NCBI GenBank assembly: GCA_029378245.1
Contig: JARKIF010000141.1
Location: 17,323-81,322, forward strand
Direction of reading: 5' to 3'
DNA length: 64,000 nucleotides
Origin: Roridomyces roridus
Lineage: Eukaryota > Basidiomycota > Agaricomycetes > Agaricales > Mycenaceae
The position numbers and the translations under genes are program-made. A model generated the notes under the pieces. The model saw nothing but the letters and a program-made list of their open reading frames with translations, made no database searches and was not told where the DNA came from. The stretch's first letter is position 1, and every line of letters starts with the position of its first letter. Below are positions 48,628 to 59,534 of the stretch, one piece after another.

Positions 48628-49848
48628 CTAGATGATGCCCAACGCGGCCAGTCTCTTGGACCGATTCAAGTTTTCCGCCGAGTGCTTCATACCGGTAACC
48701 CTCTGTCTCAAGTCGTCAACCTGTTCTTTGAGACGCGAGATTTCTGTCAAAGGGTCAGTCCGTCTGCAATTGCACCACCCGTGAAAACTTACGCTGCGCA
48801 TGCTCAAACAAACCCTCATCCGAGCTTGTGTCGATTTCTTTCAACTCCTTCTCGATAGTAAAAACCATCTGGCAGATGCTTTGCGTGCGTTTGTTGATCT
48901 TGTTCGAGAACACAGGCATGTCTATGGGCCCGGTTAGATACTGCATGAATTCCGGAGAAAGACGTACACTCTTTGCCTTGAGAACGTCTCTGTCTCGACA
49001 GCTGATCTGCGACATCCCAATAGTTTCTACCCCCACAGGCACCCGTCTCCCAGTCCTCCAGAAGGTCTGGCACGACCATCATAACAAACCGGGGGTCCTC
49101 AAAGTCGAGATGCAGGTACGCGTAATCAGTGGCAAGCCGGGCTTCCTCTGTCGGCCACAAAACTGCCAGGATGATCAAAGATTTGCAGTGCTCGAGTGCC
49201 CCTGCACAGACTGATGAAGGCATAAAGCTTTCATGGAAGGACATATGCGTGAGGCACGGCAGCTCGGCGAGGCAGGACCAAGTGGACCAGCCTTCGGCCT
49301 CGGTAGCACGGTCCAGCACGTCGAGATGTGTTATGTTCGCAAATGGAGGGAGCGACAAGTCCGACGCAAGGAGGAACGGGGCGACCGGCGCGGAGAGATG
49401 CTGCAGTTTGAAGGGTAATGAGAGACTCAGGAGCGTGGATGTATCGCATTGGCTGCCAATAGCCAAGTCGACAATGTTGTTACATTCTGCGAGTATCGAA
49501 TGCAGGATTGAATAGTGGAGAAGTAGATGCCGAACGCGTTCAGGGTGCCAGAGAGTCGGGCATTCGGATTTGCCGAACAGCTCCTGGAGGACGTGGGCTG
49601 CGAACGAGTGACGGAAGTTGCGCAGATTGTAGCTTGAGGGCGCAGGGACCGAGAAAACGCGCAGGAGGAGGGGCTCAATCCTGTGAGAGCTCTCTGAAAT
49701 GTTCAATGAAAAACAATCGAGCCTACCAAATCTTGACGCGACGAGCGACGAGGAGAAGTGTTGGAATAGAAGCTGGCTCAAAGAATGCGGCCGTCTCGAA
49801 TATTTCCTTCTCCAACTCTGCGGGAAGAATGCGCATCGAGGACGACAT
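48628..49848 (-). CDS. F-box-like protein with coiled-coil tail
   Basis: Start MSSSMRILPAELEKEIFETA (49848) is an F-box-like helix set (LPAELEKEIFETAAFFEPAS, PTLLLVARRVKIW). A GT-AG intron (near 49691-49736) leads to IEPLLLRVFSVPAPSS and a long alpha/beta region typical of Agaricomycete F-box/LRR-like proteins (NNIVDLAIGSQCDTSTL, FANITHLDVLDRATEAEG, LPCLTHMSFHES). After NYWDVADQLSRQRRSQ, two more introns give a tail MPVFSNKINKRTQSICQMVF and coiled coil QISRLKEQVDDLRQRVTGMK ending LAALGII. The tail could instead be a separate gene starting at the ATG of MPVFSNK (80 residues). An ATG at 49890 overlaps the UBC9 start codon, so the downstream ATG is preferred. Confidence 0.6.
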
Positions 49849-49888
49849 GAGTTGTTTGGTCCGATTTGCATCATTATTGCTCTTTACC

Positions 49889-50734
49889 ATGTCCGGCATC
49901 TGCAGACCACGTCTTGCTGAAGAGAGGAAGCAATGGCGCAAAGACCATCCATTCGTGAGTATACTTTCAACTTGCGCGCACAGTGGCCTCCAATCTTCCG
50001 GCCAGTCTCGGACGCGTAAAGGCAAATCTGGCCGCGCCCGGACGCGTTTCCTAACTCTTTGCTTTTCTTTTCAGGGTTTCTACGCGAAACCGGCCAAAGC
50101 CGCTGACGGCTCGATGAATCTAATGGAATGGGAGGTTGGAATTCCCGGCAAGGCTGGCGTATGTGTCCCCTCTGACGCGTCTTGTTTCAATCCTGACTCT
50201 GGGCTCACTACAGACGGCATGGGAGGGCGGTTTGTTTAAATTAGTTATGAATTTCCCCGAAGGTACGGGCTTTTCTTTGGTGGTGTGAACCTAGCTCACC
50301 GTCTTGCTCAGATTATCCTTCCAAGCCACCCAAGTGTACGCCAATCTCTCCATTCTCACTTTCCATCTCATATTCGCAGGCAAATTCACACCACCATTAT
50401 TCCACCCGAATGTCTATCCTTCGGGGACCGTGTGCCTCTCGATCCTGGACGAGGAAAAGTCCTGGAAGCCTGCCATTACGATCAAGCAGATATTGCTTGG
50501 TATTCAGGATCTCATGGACGACCCCAACGTCAACGATCCTGCACAAAGCGACGCGTACACCATGTTCAAGTATGCTTCCCCTTTATGCCCTTGCTTTCTT
50601 TCTTTCTTATCCGCTGCTAGGAATGACAAGAGTGCGTACGAGTCAGTGTTTTCGTCTTCTTTTGATGCCCACTTGCTCATCCCTCTTTCAGAAAACGAAT
50701 CAAGCAGCAAGCTCGGGAGAATTTTCCCAAGTAG
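49889..50734 (+). CDS. UBC9: SUMO-conjugating enzyme UBC9
   Basis: E2 enzyme that transfers SUMO to substrates, nuclear. The start [20 protein letters not shown] joins to [20 protein letters not shown], then [10 protein letters not shown]. After two introns come [20 protein letters not shown], with the catalytic Cys in [20 protein letters not shown], and [20 protein letters not shown] with QSDAYTMF. The final exons are NDKSAYE and [13 protein letters not shown]. All features match Ubc9 at about 158 residues. Its ATG lies 40 bp from the start of the divergent F-box gene. Confidence 0.95.
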
Positions 50735-50866
50735 TAGGACTATCTTCTGTATAATCTCGTTGTATTCTATGATTTTTGCCTATCGCTCGAAGCTGTGTCA
50801 TTTGTATTGAGTTGTTAGTTTTCTTGGGTGGCGTTACCTGTTCGCCTGTGGCGACCACGACGAGGC

Positions 50867-51638
50867 ATGTCTGCCTTTCGCTTCCTCCATCGACGCTCCT
50901 ACTCCTCCTTCTTCTCCAACAAACCTGGCGGAGGCAGATACTTTAATTCGCACAAACCAGCAAAGCCCGTTGTCGCTGCTGCTGTCAACAACGCAAAGGA
51001 TGTTGTCCCGGATGCCAGCACAGACTCGGCCTCGAGCAGCCCGAGTCCTGCCGTGAAACCCGATGACGCGCCCACACCCGCCCCACCACGATCCTCCACC
51101 CTCGTCTCACTTACTTCCAACCCCGCGCACCCCGTAATAGCGCCCAAGGACCTCCAGCTGCACCAATTCTTTTCAGTCCACAGGCCACTCTTACTCCTCC
51201 CCGACCCGCCCTCCATATTACAATCGCCACCTTCGTCGGCACCACTCTTCCCTACGCTGACACAGCGTTGGGAGTGGCATTCGGAGCTGTCTGATGAAGT
51301 CACTGGCGTTGGGGTGCCTCCGAATACCAGTAATGCCAATGATGCAGTCGATGCTGACGCCGAGGCGGCGCGTCAGATGACGCGCGCACTTATGATGGTC
51401 CGCGCTGGCAGCACCGTCTCCTGGGAGAGCACACTCAGCCATTTGGGCGTCGTGCAGGCGGCAGAGTGGGATCAGGAATGGGAGGACATTCTTGCTGATA
51501 GCGTCAAGCGAAAGCGGAGAAAGAAGATGAAGAAGCACAAGTGCGTTTTTCTTTTACTTGTACCTCCTGGTATTGACGAGCTATAGACTACGCAAGCGGC
51601 GAAGGCTCACTCGGGCGACGCGGCTGAGGCTCAAGTGA
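50867..51638 (+). CDS. Mitochondrial small-ribosomal-subunit protein mS38 (COX24 domain)
   Basis: The N-terminus (MSAFRFLHRRSYSSFFSNK) is a mitochondrial presequence. A long Pro/Ser-rich middle is followed by the COX24/AURKAIP1 signature at the C-terminus: DSVKRKRRKKMKKHK joined by one intron to LRKRRRLTRATRLRLK. Proteins with this end are mitoribosomal mS38 (yeast Cox24/Qri5), needed for mitochondrial translation. About 240 residues; only the C-terminal basic motif is diagnostic. Confidence 0.85.
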
Positions 51639-51733
51639 TGATATTATGGTTACAATACAATATAGGTAGCTAGCTAATCCACTCTTGCTCAAGTCACTGT
51701 AACAATTTCTCCTCGTCCTGGCGTGTTTCGTCG

Positions 51734-53004
51734 TCAACGTCGTTTCGTGGAAGGATTCAAGGTCATGCTCCTACCATCTTTCAGTATAACAAGCTCGCAT
51801 TCAAGCTTCTCGCCCGTGTCCAAGCAGACCACATCCGTGGGATCAATTGGATTCGTCTGTATTTGTCGGCGCTCAAAGAAAGACCGCCCTAATACGACGT
51901 CGAAATGAGGCTCTTCGGAGAGATAAACCGTGATGAGTGTCGGTTTCGGCTGCCCGTCGTTTGCCGTACGCTTCGAGGTTCTGGGAGCCACTGCTGTGCG
52001 CGGTTTCGGAGGGGGCGGCGGTGCATTTGGATGTGAAGATGGGGTTGTGGACGGGGTAAGAGTGATAGGCCAGGTCCCGATGTTCACGAGGCCTCCATAC
52101 CCGTAATGTCCGGGAGCCGCATCGGCAGGGATAAAGCCATGTTCTTTCGCGAATTTCCGCGAAATATACACATGTCGATACCCGGACTTGAGGAGCATAC
52201 GGACTGCCGCCGTTCAAAATGAGAAGCAAGGAAAGAAGCAAAATCTCACCTCCGCTCACGGGGCCTATGCTCCCAATAACGGTCCGTACACCATTTTCGC
52301 CGTGGAATTTCTCAAATTCCTTCTTGTGGACCGGTATTCCGTCGCCTTCTGAAGCCACGGTCCCGCGCTTGCTGCCCTTGGTTTTACGCGACTTGGTACT
52401 GCGCGGACGAGGCGAATTGCTCTTTCTGTCAGAAGGATGTTGGGCGCGGGACGGCTGGAAGACATAGTATGACGCGTTCATGTACGCAGGAGGTGCTGGA
52501 AGCGGCATTTGTGGGTCATGCATGTGCAACGTGGGCGTCTCGAGGTGGTCTACCGCAGTTGAAGTCGATGCAGCGTCTGAAGGTGGCTGCTGTTGCCGCC
52601 ATACGAATATCGTATAGTCCGCCTCTGTGAGGGGAATAACAATGAATGAAGGATACTGGGGAAAGAGCCCCGGAGCGTACCATCGTCCAGATTCCATATC
52701 GTGGACGGACCAGCCTGTGGTGCCCACTCGTATTTGAGCCAACCTGGACCTACCTGGTGCATGACTGAGTCAGGAGAGACATGCTTCGGCCTCCAATAGT
52801 AAACATACCCGCTGTCCAGCGTAGCCAGTTCCACTCTTGCGGCTCAGTTTATCATAGAGGTCTTCGAGAGAGTCCTGGGTCACTGTTGAAAGGGGCACTT
52901 AGCCATTTGCAGACACAGAGGGATTGGTGAGACTTGCACGCATGGACAATTGCAAAGGAAGAAGACGGGGTGTGGACGTTCAAAATCGTTGAGGTTGAAG
53001 CCAT
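51734..53004 (-). CDS. Conserved basidiomycete protein with aspartyl-protease-like C-terminus
   Basis: Start MASTSTILNVHTPSSSFAIV (53004). Several exons: KWLSAPFNSDPG, VYYWRPKHVSPDSVMHQ, VGPGWLKYEWAPQAGPS, DGRWYAPGLFPQYPSFIVIP and YTIFVWRQQQPP, a basic linker, KEFEKFHGENGVRTVIGSIG, then VRMLLKSGYRHVYISRKFAK, GYGGLVNIGTWPITLTP, a Pro-rich linker, ITVYLSEEPHFDVVLGRSFF and DPTDVVCLDTGEKLECELVI. I know this pattern only as a conserved fungal unknown. DVVLGRSF resembles the closing strand of retropepsin-like folds (V-ILG), but I find no clear DTG active site besides LDTGE near the end. Its start is 40 bp from the divergent F-box gene. Confidence 0.65.
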
Positions 53005-53044
53005 GTTGGTGGAAGGAGAGAAATGAGACGGTGACACTCAGGTC

Positions 53045-54747
53045 ATGGCGACCGCGGAGGTGATCGGCGCTGTTATTCTCGAGACGTCATCACAACTTTG
53101 TCTCCTTCTTCTACTTGAGGATGCACTCGATAATGCCCTTGTTTCGCTTTGGGACTGTACAGGTCAATCCTCAACGTTTTTCTGTCCCTCGAAAATGCTC
53201 GAATTACAGGTATGTGGTCCAGCAACCTCTCCGAATTATTCTGATCATCCAAGGCCGATGATTTGAGAGCCCTCCCCGCGAAATTGTGGAAGGCTGGACG
53301 AGAGATTTCACGTCGCTGGATATTCGGCCCAAACGACCATCCCATTTCCCGCCTGTCTCCAGAAATTCTGGGCGAGATATTCATGCGGTGTCTATGCACC
53401 GATGGATTCCCCTCGGTGCTGGACCCACCGCGTCTGGCGCTGGAGCCTTTGGGGTTATCTCAAGTCAGCGCCAAATGGCGCCAAGTCACCCTGTCCACGC
53501 CCTCTCTATGGTCTACCATCTGGATAGATCGACCTCAAGAGGCGCATATACCCATGGTCCAACTCTGGCTCGAGCGTTCGCGCGCTTGTCCCCTTGTCCT
53601 ATACCTCCGCCAAACAGCTCCCCTGGTCGCCGGTCAGCAATCGTTCGCCCACCCTAACGAATACGAACTCACCGACGAGATTCTGCTTCTCCTCGGCGCT
53701 CATTTACATCGGTGGAAGCGGATCACCTTCCTCTTCTACAAAGACACGCAGGAGGCACTGCTCAATCTCCCCGAAAACGTGACCGCTGCACCGCTCCTGG
53801 AACATGTCCAGTTGAGCGTCAAGAGCTGGGAGCCGAATGAGGGGGCGATGATGGAGCGCATCCTGTACTCGTATTCATCGGTCAACTCTGTCGTGATCCA
53901 TCCGTATGTGTCCCAGGAGTTTATCTGCTGGTCGCGTCTCGTGGTTCTCGATGCAAAGCAGCTTCCGTGTCCGATAAACAGCTACCTCCACGTCTTCCGA
54001 CACTGCCCGTTACTCCAGCGCGCAGAAATTCGGTGTGCAGAGAACGGCGTCAACGCGCGCTATGTTCCCCCTCCTCGCCGTGGGCGTCTCCGCCTTCCTC
54101 ACCTCTCGTCCTTCACCATCCATGCCGACAGAGTTGACCTACGTCCATTGTTCGACGCCCTGATTTTGCCGGCCCTTCAAGGCCTTGTCCTTCGTTATTC
54201 GGGCTCACCGCGCCGTGCCGGCGATCCCCAGGCACTTTGGCGCCTTCTTACCTGCTCTGCTTGCGTCCTGACCCGCTTCAGTCTGCGCGAGGCCGACCAG
54301 AACCAGGACGATGCCCACATTCTTTCGTTCCTCTCGTCTCCTCAGATGGCGGCGCTCAAAGAGCTCTATCTGCAGGTTGACCTCACCGAGAAGATCGTCC
54401 ACTTTCTTACTCTCTCAAACGCGGAGGATGCTACCCCGGGAATGCTCGTGAATTTAACCACCATTTCCCTCCTGGATCTCCAGGGAGACCATATCGACGA
54501 CCTCGCGCTGTATCGAATGGTGGTATCGCGTCTTGCGTCTCCGCCAGCCCGCAGTGTGCTGCGCAATGCTTTCTTTTCTCTGCGCCTGAAGGGACATTGG
54601 AATTCTGCAATCCTGTCGTGGTTGGTGGAGCGTTGTCGCGGGCGTATCGATTTGCGCATCTTTCTGGCGCAGTGCGAGGATCGGGATGCGAAGGTGGGGT
54701 GGTATACGAGCGCCCCGATCGCGGGTGGGTATCTCGCAGACGACTGA
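53045..54747 (+). CDS. F-box/LRR-like protein, full-length copy
   Basis: Exon 1 (53045-53209) and a 44-nt intron (53210-53253) lead to a long exon with F-box DHPISRLSPEILGEIFMRCL, then LGLSQVSAKWRQVTLSTPSL and WSTIWIDRPQ, followed by LRR-like segments (LVLYLRQTAPLV, LLEHVQLSVKSWEP, SVVIHPYVSQEFICWSRLVV, LPHLSSFTIHADRVDLRPL, ALQGLVLRYSG) up to the end GGYLADD. It is the typical Agaricomycete F-box family; predicted SCF adaptor. The part from about 53920 to 54798 recurs, without the F-box, at 59535-60420. Exon 1 is inferred from frame only. Confidence 0.8.
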
Positions 54748-54798
54748 CATCCTTGTCGAGACAACTTGTAATGAACCACATGATGCAATTGTGATTGC
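53920..54798 (+). repeat. Segmental duplication, donor copy
   Basis: Matches 59535-60420. Similarity begins near TATCTGCTGGTCGCGTCTCG and extends past the stop codon into the 3' flank (shared ACAACTTGTAATGAACCACA and following bases), then stops abruptly. Confidence 0.9.
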
Positions 54799-54982
54799 TG
54801 AAGACGGCGGAGAATTGAATATTGAATGCATAGCGAAGGGAGGCAGATCAAGGAGGGGCAGCAGCCGTTGAAGTTTATCCTACTCCGTGCTTCGACACTT
54901 GGGAAATCCGCGAGGCGGAGATGTTGCGCGAGGGACTTCGAGTCGCGGGTGACAATGAGAATGCCGAGGGCTCCAAGGAGAC

Positions 54983-55492
54983 ATGGGATCAAGAACCCAT
55001 GCATGCGCTCTTTCGGGGCTCTACATTCCTGACCCTATCGTTGACGTGCGTTTTTTCCCCTTCTTTCTCGGTCAATGTGTTTATACGGTTTTTATCCAGG
55101 GCGTCATTCCGAGGAACAATTCTGGGAATATCTCGAGCAGCAAGGCCAAGAAGTCTCGCGCGAAGAAGGTTGCAGCTACTCCGAAGAAGCCTAAGTCGAA
55201 AGGCCGACTCGGAACACGGTCGTCCGCAAGAAAGCGGCGGAGCAACGATGCGTCAGATTCTGGAACATCTGAGGGAGAGCAGGAGGAGGAGGAGATGGAG
55301 GAGCCAGCACCTCGTGCAAGGCGGGTCAAGGCAGCTGCCGCCGAATCTTCCCCGGCCCCTGCGCCTGCTGGGAGGAGTGTTCGTCCCAGACGGTCGAAAA
55401 CACAGACACAGCTGGAGGAGGAAGAGGAGCGAGAGCGGGCGTCCCAGTCTCCCAGAGAGCCGTCGCGCAGTAAGAGTATTATAATAGTTTAA
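54983..55492 (+). CDS. Unrecognised small protein with basic-acidic tail, possibly a remnant
   Basis: Exons 54983-55045 and 55100-55492 (GTGCGT donor, CCAG acceptor) join in phase to about 151 residues: GLYIPDPIVDGVIPRNNSGN, then a Lys-rich stretch (KAKKSRAKKVAATPKKPKSK), Arg/Ser/Glu tracts (EGEQEEEEMEEPAPRARR) and a C-terminus ending SKSIIIV. Upstream (54900-55030) another frame also reads like coding (LREGLRVAGDNENAEGSKET), so this may be the 3' end of a longer gene cut off when the F-box gene was placed beside it. No domain recognised. Confidence 0.4.
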   Translation: MGSRTHACALSGLYIPDPIVDVRFFPFFLGQCVYTVFIQGVIPRNNSGNISSSKAKKSRAKKVAATPKKPKSKGRLGTRSSARKRRSNDASDSGTSEGEQEEEEMEEPAPRARRVKAAAAESSPAPAPAGRSVRPRRSKTQTQLEEEEERERASQSPREPSRSKSIIIV

Positions 55493-56050
55493 TGCAATAA
55501 TGTTGTACATTACAGTAGATGTGGCGATGGTCAGACACCCCATCTCTACCCATCTCCTGATTCTAGACCCGGCGTGCATTCTTCTTCTCGTCATCTTGAG
55601 ACTCAGCGTCACGTTGTCGAGGTCTTCAGACTTCTGCGAGGTCAACTGGACTTTGCGTGCAATCACTCTGTGTACTTTCGTCCTCAGACTGGTCGGATAT
55701 GATCGCAGGCACTCGCAGCCTGGCACCAGACAGAAGTACTAAGTATCCCCCATACTCGAAATCCCAGGGAGAAAAAGGAAGAGCAACCGATCATTATCAT
55801 TTGCAGGCCAGTATCAAATGCTCCAGGAGTCCAGTCGGGACCGGAGCGTCCCCCGCTCGTGTTGCAGGCTCGCTGGTAGCTTTACAGTCGGCGGGCAAAC
55901 AGCCAAGAGATGGCGATGGCGCAGGTGAGACAAGATTGATATAGAAAATATGATACATTGCACTGAAGTAGGTGAACATCCTCCTCCATGAGTACCAGGA
56001 GAATGAGAAGAGGACGACAACGTACAACTTTACAAGTAACAAGTCTGGAG
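55493..56050. other. Intergenic region, no gene seen
   Basis: About 560 bp between convergent genes. Short frames only; no repeats or structured RNA that I can support. Confidence 0.45.
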
Positions 56051-57340
56051 TTATACGAGAATGGGGTCCGTAGTATCGTGCAGCGTCAACTGTTTGATGC
56101 CCTCTGTGACGTCGATCGCGGCAACCGTCTTCAAGCTCGCAGAGTCGGTCGGACTGCCAACCTCTGTGTCCTCATCAGATTGAAGGTCGTCGCTGATCAC
56201 AGAGATTTGCACTCGGGCTATGCGAGGGCCGGGTACAAATCGGACGAGGATGTCCGGGTAAATCGACGGGCATTCCTTGAACACTTGGACCCGCTGAGCC
56301 ACCATGACGTCTGCAGGATCCTCATCCGGATACTCTGCGGTGTATTTATCATGCCACTCGATCGCTTGCATCACGAGCGAGGCTAGAGGCATTTGACTAA
56401 ACGCAATGCGTCGAGGAAGGAGACGAGACAACTCACATGCATGGGGCTTGACCAGTTTCACAAAATCCAGGTGGCAGAGAAAATCGAGAACTTCACAACA
56501 GTCGTTTTCGGTCCCCTTCGGAAACGCATCCAGGGGAACAATCGGTAATCTGCGTCGGCATTTGTGTATGGTCGCCGCGGAGAAACCCGTGACGTAAGGT
56601 GCAATTCTGCCATTGTGTAGGTCGCCATCTGCTGGGACGAGACCTGGTTCATGGATATCCAGCAATACATGTCGCATGTCGTGGCTCATGTCGCCGTGGT
56701 TGACGCCGAGATCGTGCATCATCTCTAGAGCGCGCCCAATCCGTTCTCTGCGAGTTTTTGTTGGCCATATTCAGAAGGAAAAGATAACGACGCACCTATT
56801 AGCCTTGGTGCTGAAGTGCGAGTGCTTGAGCTCGTGCCAAGACACGCCACAGTAGTCCGTAACACTTAGTAGAACCTTGCCCGCCCACCTTCCCGTATCC
56901 ATCATCCACATTCCGTAATGACGAGGAACAATTCGCCCTTCCAGGACGTCAAGATGATGTGAGTGGAACTTCGCGTCCGCGACGAGCCGCTCGTAGGCCT
57001 GATACGGCTCCAAGTGTGTGTTTTGGAGCACATATGCAGCGTTAAAGATGAATCGCAGGCAGTAGGTCCCTGAAGCCCGCGCAAATATGACACTCTTCTC
57101 GTCATTGTATCCCCAACATTGAGCCTCCTCCAATTGAACGGCTTCGCGCCGTTTATCGTCTTCCCCGTTTCTAAAGAGGCATTCTTCCCGCTGGATAACG
57201 AGGCGAGTGGTGTCGGAGGGGAGAGCATGAAATGGAGCATCGTGGTTCGGGATCCTCCACGGATGGGCAGTGAAGGTGTGCCTCGGCCGAGCCCCTACGA
57301 GTCGAATGTCGATGGATTCCGTGTGGTCGACAGTGAACAT
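56051..57340 (-). CDS. FunK1-like kinase-fold protein
   Basis: Start at 57340 (MFTVDHTESIDIRLVGARPR). An N-lobe-like region (EEAQCWGYNDEKSVIFARAS, YQAYERLVADAKFHSHHLDV) is followed by MMDTGRWAGKVLLSVTDYCG. A GTGCGT intron then joins to RERIGRALEMMHDLGVNHGD with the catalytic-loop-like HGDMSHDMRHVLLDI and a C-lobe with FDFLCHLDFV-type residues. HGD plus HVLLDI replaces HRDxKxxN as in fungal FunK1 and phosphotransferase-like kinases of Agaricomycetes. A 55-nt intron near 56380-56434 is inferred. The C-terminus is acidic. Family assignment moderate; substrate unknown. It is divergent from the damaged gene at 57464 (123 bp). Confidence 0.6.
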
Positions 57341-57463
57341 GATGAAAGCGTCAAGTCAAGGAGGAGGGGTGACAATATTTGTCTTTGTCTCTCTGAGTCT
57401 CTCGCTCTGCCTCTCTCTTCCGCTCGTCGTTTCGGATCCACAACCTTCCTTTCTCTCCTTCTC

Positions 57464-59352
57464 AATGGCTTCCAGTTCAGAAAATGGCCTCAAGACCCAG
57501 TTGGAAACACTGGCAGGTTTTCTCAACGATGTCTCATTTGCAGTCCAAAACACCCCCACCGTCTTGACCCAACTCGCAAATTGGCGCGACATCCCGAACC
57601 CCCCCGATCTTATGACTCAATTGCGACACCTTACTACCTGTTTTGATGAGGCCGAGTCGCAGCAAGAGCACAGTGATTCGCAACCCGCAGTGGGCTTCTC
57701 GCTCCTCTTCGACTACTCGCGCTCCACTCCTGCTCAACCACAAGATGAAGGACAAGACGAGCCTGCTCCACAGCGCGATGATGATTCGGACAGGGCGTGA
57801 AGCGAGGGCGCCGGGGAAACGTCTGTTTTCATTGACGAGGCGGAGCTGAGGACAGCCACGACTCTACACGAGCTCTTCCTGACCCCTCAGACCTCGGGCC
57901 CGACGTCCAATATTACCAGCCACGTCTCTTCGCGCGTACCGCGTGGAATCGAGCTCCAGGCCGCACGGAGACACCAAATGCAGAAGCTCATCTTCTATCC
58001 CAACTTGATTTCTTTGCTCGTCAGCTTCATCCAAGAGCATCACCTACAGAATCCAGAAAACGTAACGCTCAGCCCGGAGCACCTGCGTATTTTGACCGCT
58101 GGGTCCACGCTGTCCAATTGCTGGCTGAAAATGTTCAGCGAAGCAGATGTCGAACGTAACTTCATTGTTACTCAGGCACACCCCGTCGCCGAGGCAATCA
58201 ATATCATGAAGGAAAAAGGAGTCCCCGGATCCCTACCGGACGAAGACAGACTGTACCCCCACAAGGGCACACCTGGGAGAATACGGGGCGAATCGTCTCG
58301 CGGTACCTACCCTGATGTTCAAACGGGTCGTAAGGTTGTGGAGATCAAGACCCTCAAGTCCATAAATAAAGACTTCATCTCGAATCTGCTCGACTGGAAC
58401 CCCCGATTCGAACGGGCCCTCTTGTCCGAATTTGGACCCGACTCCGCCTTCGAAATCGCCTATCGTCGGCCTCAGTCACTCACCGACCGTATCGGGGCAC
58501 ACGACCAGCCGGTCGTCCAATTGGCCACCCAATTCTGGAACAAAGATTGTCTCTTGGGAGCCGGCTCCAGCGGAGAGTTCGCGTTCTTCCTTGTGAAAGA
58601 TCCGGCAAACCCCGACAGCCTGATCATCTCCCCCATCCTACCCACCTTTCCGGTCAAGGACGGAGATTCTACCAAAGTGCACGATCCCACCGAATCCGCT
58701 ATTTACATCCTATACATCTCTACTTGCATCGCGAACGATCAGAAACTCACGGAGGAGTTCCTGGTGAAACTACGAACCGCTTTACAAGGTCGCGTCGTGC
58801 AGGTCCACACGCGTGATATCGCCGAGTTGGGGAGACCTGCACCCGGGAGAGGGTCAGAACAGCCCTCGGTCAATGTCTCGAAGGGCACCGTTGGCGTCCA
58901 GTACTTTGACCAAAACCGGCGGCAACTTCGCCCGGATCCCGCCAAGATCCCGCCAAGACACGAAAGACCACCGAAGATGACTCTTCCAGTGATGATTCGC
59001 AACATGCCACGGATTCTGACTCGTCCTCGTCGGAGTGGGCGCAACGACGCAAACCGGGCCCGTCCACCCGAGGCAAGAAGGAAGAGAACAGTAAGAAGGA
59101 GGCCAATGTCACGAGAGGGATGTTTGTAGCGTCAGTATTCGCCCATCCCACGACCCACCGAGACTAATCCCCTTACAGAGAGAGAGGTCGCGGTGGGAAG
59201 GCCAGTCAGGGCGCATCGCGAGTCGCGCAGCCTCACGAGCCCGCTGCTGGCACATCGGCGCAGGTATCAGGCGAGGCACGCGTGACGCGCTCACGGTCGC
59301 GCGTGGGTCAGGCAGCTCAGCCTTCGAAATCCATCACCAGGCCCAATCCTTG
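57464..59352 (+). pseudogene. Unrecognised gene with in-frame TGA and 11-bp frameshifting duplication
   Basis: Starts MASSSENGLKTQLETLAGFL. The same frame runs to 59129, interrupted only by TGA at 57798-57800 inside a polar linker. The core reads as a globular domain (IELQAARRHQMQKLIFYPNL, ERNFIVTQAHPVAEAINIMK, YPDVQTGRKVVEIKTLK, IAYRRPQSLTDRIGAHD). At 58935-58956 GATCCCGCCAA occurs twice in tandem; dropping one copy restores a frame into an acidic Ser/Asp stretch and TRGKKEENSKKE, then a likely intron and a basic tail ending SITRPNP at 59352. A 54-nt GT...AG segment (57796-57849) could splice out the TGA, but its acceptor is poor. The gene is divergent from the FunK1-like gene, a pairing that may be functional. 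No family recognised. Confidence 0.55.
58935..58956 (+). repeat. 11-bp tandem duplication causing a frameshift
   Basis: GATCCCGCCAA directly repeated. The length is not a multiple of three, and coding-like sequence on either side is in different frames. Confidence 0.85.
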
Positions 59353-59534
59353 ACTACATAGATATCGATGCAATGTGGGCGGATGGGGAGCAGGACTTAT
59401 TTGTGTAATGAAATAACGAGTGAAATGTTTTGAATGCGCGCAAAGTCGGGGGACGAAAATTATCGACACGAGAGTGAGGGGGCGCCTGAGGGTCAAGCAA
59501 CTTGAAGCCGTCTCAAGGAGGGACCATCATCATG

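Noticed and set aside
53073..53399. 108-residue frame antisense to the F-box gene's start
   Set aside because: It mirrors F-box codons and has no motif.
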